Shown here: positions 59,983-64,000 of the stretch, one piece after another
Numbering within the stretch: position 1 is the first letter of the stretch
Layout: each line of letters starts with the position of its first letter
Source of the DNA: Chloroflexota bacterium
GTDB taxonomy: Bacteria; Chloroflexota; Limnocylindria; QHBO01
NCBI GenBank assembly: GCA_040902225.1
Contig: JBBDXT010000002.1
Location: forward strand, 218,036-282,035
Direction: 5' to 3'
DNA: 64,000 nucleotides
Position numbers and translations under genes: made by a program
Notes under the pieces: model-generated
Told to the model about the DNA's origin: nothing
Database searches by the model: none
The model's input: only the letters and a program-made list of their open reading frames with translations

Positions 59983-60902
59983 CCGCGGCCTCTCAAGCCG
60001 GTGACCACTCGCACGACCTGATCATACCGAAGGCTCACCACTACGATCCCGATCAGGACCAGGGCGGTGCCGATGAGGAGGCGCGCATCGAGCACCTCGT
60101 TCAGGAACACGACCCCGAGCGTGACCCCCACTACCGGGAAGAGGTAGGTCACCATGGCGGCCACCGTCGCGTCCAGGTGCGCGATCAGGAAATACAGGAG
60201 CATGAAGGCCAGGAACGAGCCGAGCAGCCCCAGCCACAGCACCGCGATGATGCTGTCGGTCTGGGTCGGCAGCGCGAGGTTCGCCCCGCTGATCAGCGCA
60301 AAGACCCAGATATAGACCGCACCAAAGGTGAGGTTGCCTGCCGCCACCACGTTGCGAGGGGTCCCATGCACCATCGCCTTCGAGACGGAGGCCCCGACCG
60401 CATACGAGATGGCCGCCACGGTGACGGCCCCCACCCCGATCAATGCCAGCGCATCGCCTCGCAGCGCGAACTCCCGGGAGGCGAGCAGGGCGGCGCCGGC
60501 GAAGCCGGTCACCAGGCCGATCACTCGCACCAGCGTCACCGACTCGGTGTGGAGAATCGTCCCGGCCAGGATCAGGCTGAAGATCGGCGTGAGGGAGTTG
60601 AGCACCGCGGCGGTCCCCGAGTCGATGTAGAGCTCGCCCCACGTGATCAGGAAGAACGGGAGGGCGGTGGCGATCATCCCCAGGGCGGCCATGGGGACGA
60701 GCTCGCGGAAGGTCCGCGGGAGCTTCTCGCCGGTGAGGCGCACGTACAGGAGCATGGCCACGGCGCCCAGGCTGACCCGATGCGCGACCAGCGTGGCGGG
60801 ATCCATCTCGTCGATGCCGATCTTGATCCACAGGAACGAGGAGCCCCAGATGAGCCCGAGTAAAATGAAGGCAGCCGGAACCAGCCAGGGTCGAGTGGCC
60901 AT
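59979..60902 (-). CDS. DMT superfamily (EamA-like) transporter
   Basis: 307 aa, ten hydrophobic helices in two EamA repeats ([40 protein letters not shown]). Substrate unknown. First gene of the five-gene operon; the ATG follows TACCCT by 6 nt, so the mRNA may be leaderless. Less similar to the other two DMT proteins of the window. Confidence 0.9.
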   Translation of the reverse strand: MATRPWLVPAAFILLGLIWGSSFLWIKIGIDEMDPATLVAHRVSLGAVAMLLYVRLTGEKLPRTFRELVPMAALGMIATALPFFLITWGELYIDSGTAAVLNSLTPIFSLILAGTILHTESVTLVRVIGLVTGFAGAALLASREFALRGDALALIGVGAVTVAAISYAVGASVSKAMVHGTPRNVVAAGNLTFGAVYIWVFALISGANLALPTQTDSIIAVLWLGLLGSFLAFMLLYFLIAHLDATVAAMVTYLFPVVGVTLGVVFLNEVLDARLLIGTALVLIGIVVVSLRYDQVVRVVTGLRGRG

Positions 60903-60931
60903 CGGCGAAGGGTAGCGGGAAGGAAGGTCCG

Positions 60932-61816
60932 ATGCCGACGCTTCGCGTGGCCGCCTGCCAGATCGATCCGCAGCTCGGCGACGTGGAGGGCAACCTCGAC
61001 CGGATCGGCCGCGCGGTGGCCGAGGCTGCCGCAGCGGGGGCCGTCCTCGCCGTCCTTCCCGAGGCCGCCGTCACCGGATACGCGTTCGGCTCGCTCGACG
61101 AGGCGCGACCGGTTGCACGACGCGCCGGGGTGATCGCTCATAACGTCCTCGCCGGCCTGGCCGAGGTCCACCGCATGACCGTCATCTGCGGCACGCTCGA
61201 GGCGCACGGCGACGAGGTCTTCAACGCGGCGCTGGTCGCGGCTCCCGATGGGAAGCGCTACACCTACCGCAAGATGCATCTCCCCTACCTCGGGGTCGAC
61301 CGGTTCACCACGCCCGGGCCCGATGCACCGAGCGTGATCGATGTCGGCGGCCTGCGCATCGGCGTCCTCATCTGCTACGACCTGCGCTTCCCGGAGGCGG
61401 CGCGCATGTGCGCGCTCGACGGGGCCGATCTGATCGCCCTGCCGACCAACTGGCCGGTCGGCGTCGACTTCCACCCCGGCATATTCGCCCCGTCCCGCGC
61501 CGCGGAGAACCACTGCTACCTGCTGGCCTGCGACCGCGTCGGGACGGAGCGCGGAGTCACGTTCATCGGTCGCTCGGTGCTGATCGACTACGACGGGAAG
61601 CAGCTGGCGGTGGCAAGCGACACGAAGGAAGAGCTGCTGGTCGGGGAGATCGACCCCGAGGCGGCGCGCCAGACCCATGTGCGGCGACGCCCCGGCGAGC
61701 ACGAGTGGGACACGATGGCCGATCGTCGGCCGGGGCTGTATCGGCGCCTGCTCGATCCCGCGATCGACCGCGAGCACGCGGCGAGCGCGAACCTCTTCTC
61801 GGGGGACGTGGAATAG
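60932..61816 (+). CDS. Carbon-nitrogen hydrolase (nitrilase superfamily)
   Basis: 294 aa with GGAAGG as ribosome site. The Glu-Lys-Cys triad is present: VLPEAAVTGYAFGS, YRKMHLPYLGVD, VLICYDLRFPEAARM. Members hydrolyse amides or nitriles (for example omega-amidase, N-carbamoylputrescine amidase, deaminated glutathione amidase). No signal or membrane segment. Monocistronic, divergent from the DMT-led operon. Confidence 0.93.
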   Translation: MPTLRVAACQIDPQLGDVEGNLDRIGRAVAEAAAAGAVLAVLPEAAVTGYAFGSLDEARPVARRAGVIAHNVLAGLAEVHRMTVICGTLEAHGDEVFNAALVAAPDGKRYTYRKMHLPYLGVDRFTTPGPDAPSVIDVGGLRIGVLICYDLRFPEAARMCALDGADLIALPTNWPVGVDFHPGIFAPSRAAENHCYLLACDRVGTERGVTFIGRSVLIDYDGKQLAVASDTKEELLVGEIDPEAARQTHVRRRPGEHEWDTMADRRPGLYRRLLDPAIDREHAASANLFSGDVE

Positions 61817-61875
61817 GTGCTGTCCGTCGCCGCGCCCTGGCGAGGCGCATCGGCTAATCCTTGGTCAGTCGGAGG

Positions 61876-62088
61876 TCAGTCGGAGGCGGCCCACATGACG
61901 AAGCCGGCCACGAAGACGCCCGCGACCAGGCCGATGAATGCTGCCGTCCCCTCCGGCCCGGATCCCAGGTGGACCGGCGCGATGAGGTTGATGACCTGCA
62001 GCCCCACGATCATGTAGAGCAGCCATCCGACGCTGAGAACAGCCGCGATGATTGCCTTGGTCCGTCGCGTGAAGCTCACGGGGCGCAT
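61876..62088 (-). CDS. Small membrane protein, 70 aa
   Basis: From the ATG at 62088 (a longer frame to 62154 enters the divergent promoter). Two membrane helices (AIIAAVLSVGWLLYMIVGLQ; FIGLVAGVFVAGFVMWAAS). No family recognised. It diverges from the XRE/nuclease-like gene across an inverted repeat. Confidence 0.65.
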   Translation of the reverse strand: MRPVSFTRRTKAIIAAVLSVGWLLYMIVGLQVINLIAPVHLGSGPEGTAAFIGLVAGVFVAGFVMWAASD

Positions 62089-62097
62089 CGTAGCAAA

Positions 62098-62125
62098 CGG
62101 GCAGTAATGGAGGGATAACTGCCCG
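62098..62125. promoter_or_regulatory. Inverted repeat between divergent genes
   Basis: Perfect 8-bp arms CGGGCAGT / ACTGCCCG separated by 12 bp, between the small membrane protein (start 62088) and the XRE gene (start 62153). Probable operator, plausibly of the XRE protein. Confidence 0.5.
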
Positions 62126-62152
62126 GTTGGCGCCCTTGGCCATGCTTGGTGC

Positions 62153-62848
62153 ATGCCGACCCCCCGTGTTCGATTTGGCTTTCATGGCGATGAGGTGGCC
62201 GGGCGCTTGGCCCGCGAACTCGTCGCCGCTCGCGCGGTGTCCGGTCTGACGCAGAGGCAGGTAGCGGAACGAGCCGGTGTCAGTCAGGCTCTGATCAGCC
62301 AGGCTGAACGTGGTCGGATCGTGCCGAGCCTCGACGTCATGCATCGCCTCGCATCGGCGGCTGGCCATGACCTGGTGCTTCGCCTGTATCCGGGGAACGG
62401 CGTACGACTGCGCGACTCCGGGCAGTTGCAGGTCGCCGAGACGATCAGGGCCGCCGCATCGTCAGCCTGGCGGGTTCGGCTGGAGGTCCCTGTGGGTGCG
62501 GCGCCAGATCGGCGGGCAGTTGACATGGTGCTGGATGGCCCTGCGGGAATGGTCGCGGTGGAGGTGGAACGGGCGCTCCTCGATCTCCAGGCTCAGCTGC
62601 GGGCAGCTCAGCTCAAGCGAGCGGCCACGGTCGAGCGGACGGGCCGGTCAGCTTGGCTGGTCATCGCCGTCCTGGATACGCGGCGCAACCGGGCCGCGGT
62701 GCTGAATCATCGGTCGTTGCTGGCGGCTGCCCTTCCCGTCCCCTCGAAGCGGATCTGGGCCTGCCTTCGCGCCGGTGTGCCAGTCGGAGGGGACGGGCTC
62801 CTGTGGGTTCGCATGCCCTCCCGGGGGTTGGCCGGTAAGTCCGGCTAA
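62153..62848 (+). CDS. XRE-family HTH protein with nuclease-like C-terminal domain
   Basis: 231 aa. RAVSGLTQRQVAERAGVSQA, then LISQAERGRIVPS, is an XRE HTH (residues about 25-75). The C-terminal half has RRAVDMVLDGPAGMVAVEVE followed by LLDLQAQLRAAQLKRAATVE: D..(13)..VEVE resembles a restriction-endonuclease-like active site better than in the paralogue at 47264. May be a single-gene regulator-nuclease. ATGCTTGG precedes the start by three bases in both copies. Confidence 0.75.
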   Translation: MPTPRVRFGFHGDEVAGRLARELVAARAVSGLTQRQVAERAGVSQALISQAERGRIVPSLDVMHRLASAAGHDLVLRLYPGNGVRLRDSGQLQVAETIRAAASSAWRVRLEVPVGAAPDRRAVDMVLDGPAGMVAVEVERALLDLQAQLRAAQLKRAATVERTGRSAWLVIAVLDTRRNRAAVLNHRSLLAAALPVPSKRIWACLRAGVPVGGDGLLWVRMPSRGLAGKSG

Positions 62849-62885
62849 TACTCGTGCACCGATGGTCGCCGATCGGTGAACCTGC

Positions 62886-62951
62886 ATAAGGCTGGCTTAT
62901 CCAGGTGCGCGGGAGAGCCCCTATCGGTGCAGGAGCATAAGTGGGGCTTAT
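62886..62951. repeat. Twin ATAAG-N5-CTTAT palindromes
   Basis: ATAAGGCTGGCTTAT at 62886-62900 and ATAAGTGGGGCTTAT at 62937-62951, 51 bp apart, in the convergent gap between the XRE and acs genes. They could be stem-loops of a terminator region or paired protein sites. Confidence 0.5.
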
Positions 62952-62971
62952 ACCCGGAAGCCGAGCCGAGG

Positions 62972-64000
62972 CTAGTCCTCTCCCCGACCCGACTGCTCAC
63001 GGATCGAGGAGACGATCCCCTCGTCCGCGAGCGTGGTCACGTCGCCCAGGGGCCGCTTTTCGGCGATGTCGCGCAGCAGGCGACGCATGATCTTGCCGGA
63101 GCGGGTCTTGGGAAGGTCCGGCGTGAACATGATCTGCTTGGGCCGCGCCAGCTTCCCGATCACCTCGGCGACGTGCTCCCGCAGCTCGGCCGCCAGCTCC
63201 TCGGATGCCTCAAACCCGGCACGCAGGATCACGTAGCAGAAGATGGCCTGGCCGGTGATCGGGTCGGTGCGGCCGACGACCGCAGCCTCGGCGACGGCGG
63301 GGTGCGAGACGAGTGCCGACTCCACCTCGGTCGTCGAGATGCGGTGGCCTGAGATGTTCATCACGTCGTCGACGCGGCCGAGGAGCCAGTAGTAGCCCTC
63401 GTCGTCGCGCTTGCAGCCGTCCCCGGCGAAGTATCGGCCGGGATAGCGCGACCAGTAGGTCTCGACGTATCGGTCGTGGTCGCCGTAGATGCCGCGCAGC
63501 ATGGCCGGCCACGGCCGCTCGAGCACGAGGTAGCCGCCACCACCCAGCGGCACGGTGCTGCCGGCCTCGTCGACCACGTCGGCCTTGACACCCGGGAACG
63601 GGAAGGTGGCGCTCCCCGGCTTGGTGGTGGTGATCCCCGGCAGCGGCGTGATCAGGATCATGCCGGTCTCGGTCTGCCACCAGGTGTCGACCACCGGGCA
63701 GCGCTCTCCCCCGATGTACTTCCAGTACCAGGCCCATGCCTCGGGGTTGATCGGCTCGCCTACTGAGCCCAACAGCCGGAGGGACGACAGGTCGTCGCCG
63801 GCGAAGGCCTCCTGCCCGTACTTCATCAGGGCGCGGATGGCGGTCGGGGCGGTGTACAGGATCGTGGCGCGGTATCGGGCGGCGATCTGGGCCCATCGGT
63901 CCTTGTCAGGGAAGTCGATGGCGCCCTCGTAGATGATCCCGGTCGTCGCGTTGGCGAGCGGCCCGTAGACGATGTACGAATGGCCGGTCACCCAGCCGAT
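62972..64000 (-). CDS. acsA: Acetyl-CoA synthetase, C-terminal part (5' end beyond window)
   Basis: 343 codons visible; the frame is open at the right edge (IGWVTGHSYIVYGPL). Adenylate-forming motifs: YTAPTAIRALMKYG, DTWWQTETGMI, YWLLGRVDDVMNISGHRIS (hinge), and PKTRSGKIMRRLLR, with the Lys that is a known acetylation control site. It activates acetate to acetyl-CoA via acetyl-AMP in the cytosol. Confidence 0.95.
   Translation of the reverse strand: MGWVTGHSYIVYGPLANATTGIIYEGAIDFPDKDRWAQIAARYRATILYTAPTAIRALMKYGQEAFAGDDLSSLRLLGSVGEPINPEAWAWYWKYIGGERCPVVDTWWQTETGMILITPLPGITTTKPGSATFPFPGVKADVVDEAGSTVPLGGGGYLVLERPWPAMLRGIYGDHDRYVETYWSRYPGRYFAGDGCKRDDEGYYWLLGRVDDVMNISGHRISTTEVESALVSHPAVAEAAVVGRTDPITGQAIFCYVILRAGFEASEELAAELREHVAEVIGKLARPKQIMFTPDLPKTRSGKIMRRLLRDIAEKRPLGDVTTLADEGIVSSIREQSGRGED

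Overview
The window is a GC-rich chromosomal segment from a free-living bacterium. The gene content (adenosylcobalamin-dependent ribonucleotide reductase, LLM/F420-type oxidoreductase, many MalF/MalG-type sugar transport genes, several DMT and APC permeases, proline/threonine-rich linkers, very short or absent 5' leaders) fits Chloroflexota, possibly the Limnocylindria/Ellin6529 side; an actinobacterial relative cannot be excluded by eye. No rRNA, tRNA, transposase, integrase or CRISPR array was seen. REGION 1 (1-3960): a tightly packed minus-strand operon, APC permease > Asp/Glu racemase-like > nucleotidyltransferase-like > DUF1028 (cut by the window edge), with a 12-bp palindrome before the first gene. 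REGION 2 (4030-8570): an accessory patch with small unrelated genes (hypothetical, SRPBCC, RibD/DHFR-like, a 40-aa secreted peptide, XRE-TPR regulator) interspersed with three copies of the 5' end of a DNA methyltransferase gene. REGION 3 (8700-24940): carbohydrate catabolism. fucI and an FGGY kinase run on the plus strand. Facing them is a long minus-strand operon: gntR > SIS protein > sugar-binding lipoprotein > two ABC permeases > unknown predicted helical-barrel protein > PfkB kinase > SIS protein > DMT transporter. No ABC ATPase and no sugar-phosphate aldolase are present. LLM oxidoreductase, HAD phosphatase, SDR and a ureohydrolase follow. REGION 4 (24960-34000): accessory island with a second cluster of methyltransferase-end fragments and a shared promoter/hairpin leader, a secreted thermonuclease, a two-gene nuclease plus nuclease-helicase pair that looks like a defence module, and a hicA(broken)-hicB-DUF6941-like-serine protease operon. 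A free-standing copy of the C-terminal zinc-ribbon tail of ribonucleotide reductase ends the island. REGION 5 (34000-41500): DMT transporter, two-subunit 2-oxoacid dehydrogenase E1, amino-acid permease, metallophosphoesterase, nucleotidyltransferase-like protein with TetR regulator, and a BrnTA pair whose toxin is frameshifted. REGION 6 (41569-52640): nrdJ with a 435-aa endonuclease-type intein and NrdR-like boxes, DyP peroxidase, an XRE/nuclease-like protein, an ECF sigma factor with a predicted anti-sigma/fibronectin-like partner, secreted proteins, a histidine phosphatase, and a family of GTGCAC palindromes confined to intergenic DNA. REGION 7 (52649-64000): a large cyclase-AAA-TPR signalling protein, a five-gene overlapping operon (DMT transporter, membrane beta-propeller-like protein, DUF971, patatin, LmbE deacetylase), a nitrilase-family hydrolase, a second XRE/nuclease-like paralogue and the 3' part of acetyl-CoA synthetase. 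A recurring theme is intact short reading frames that correspond to only the beginning or only the end of conserved enzymes (methyltransferase, ribonucleotide reductase); where two copies can be compared their differences are almost all synonymous. All functional calls come from reading motifs; no database search was possible.
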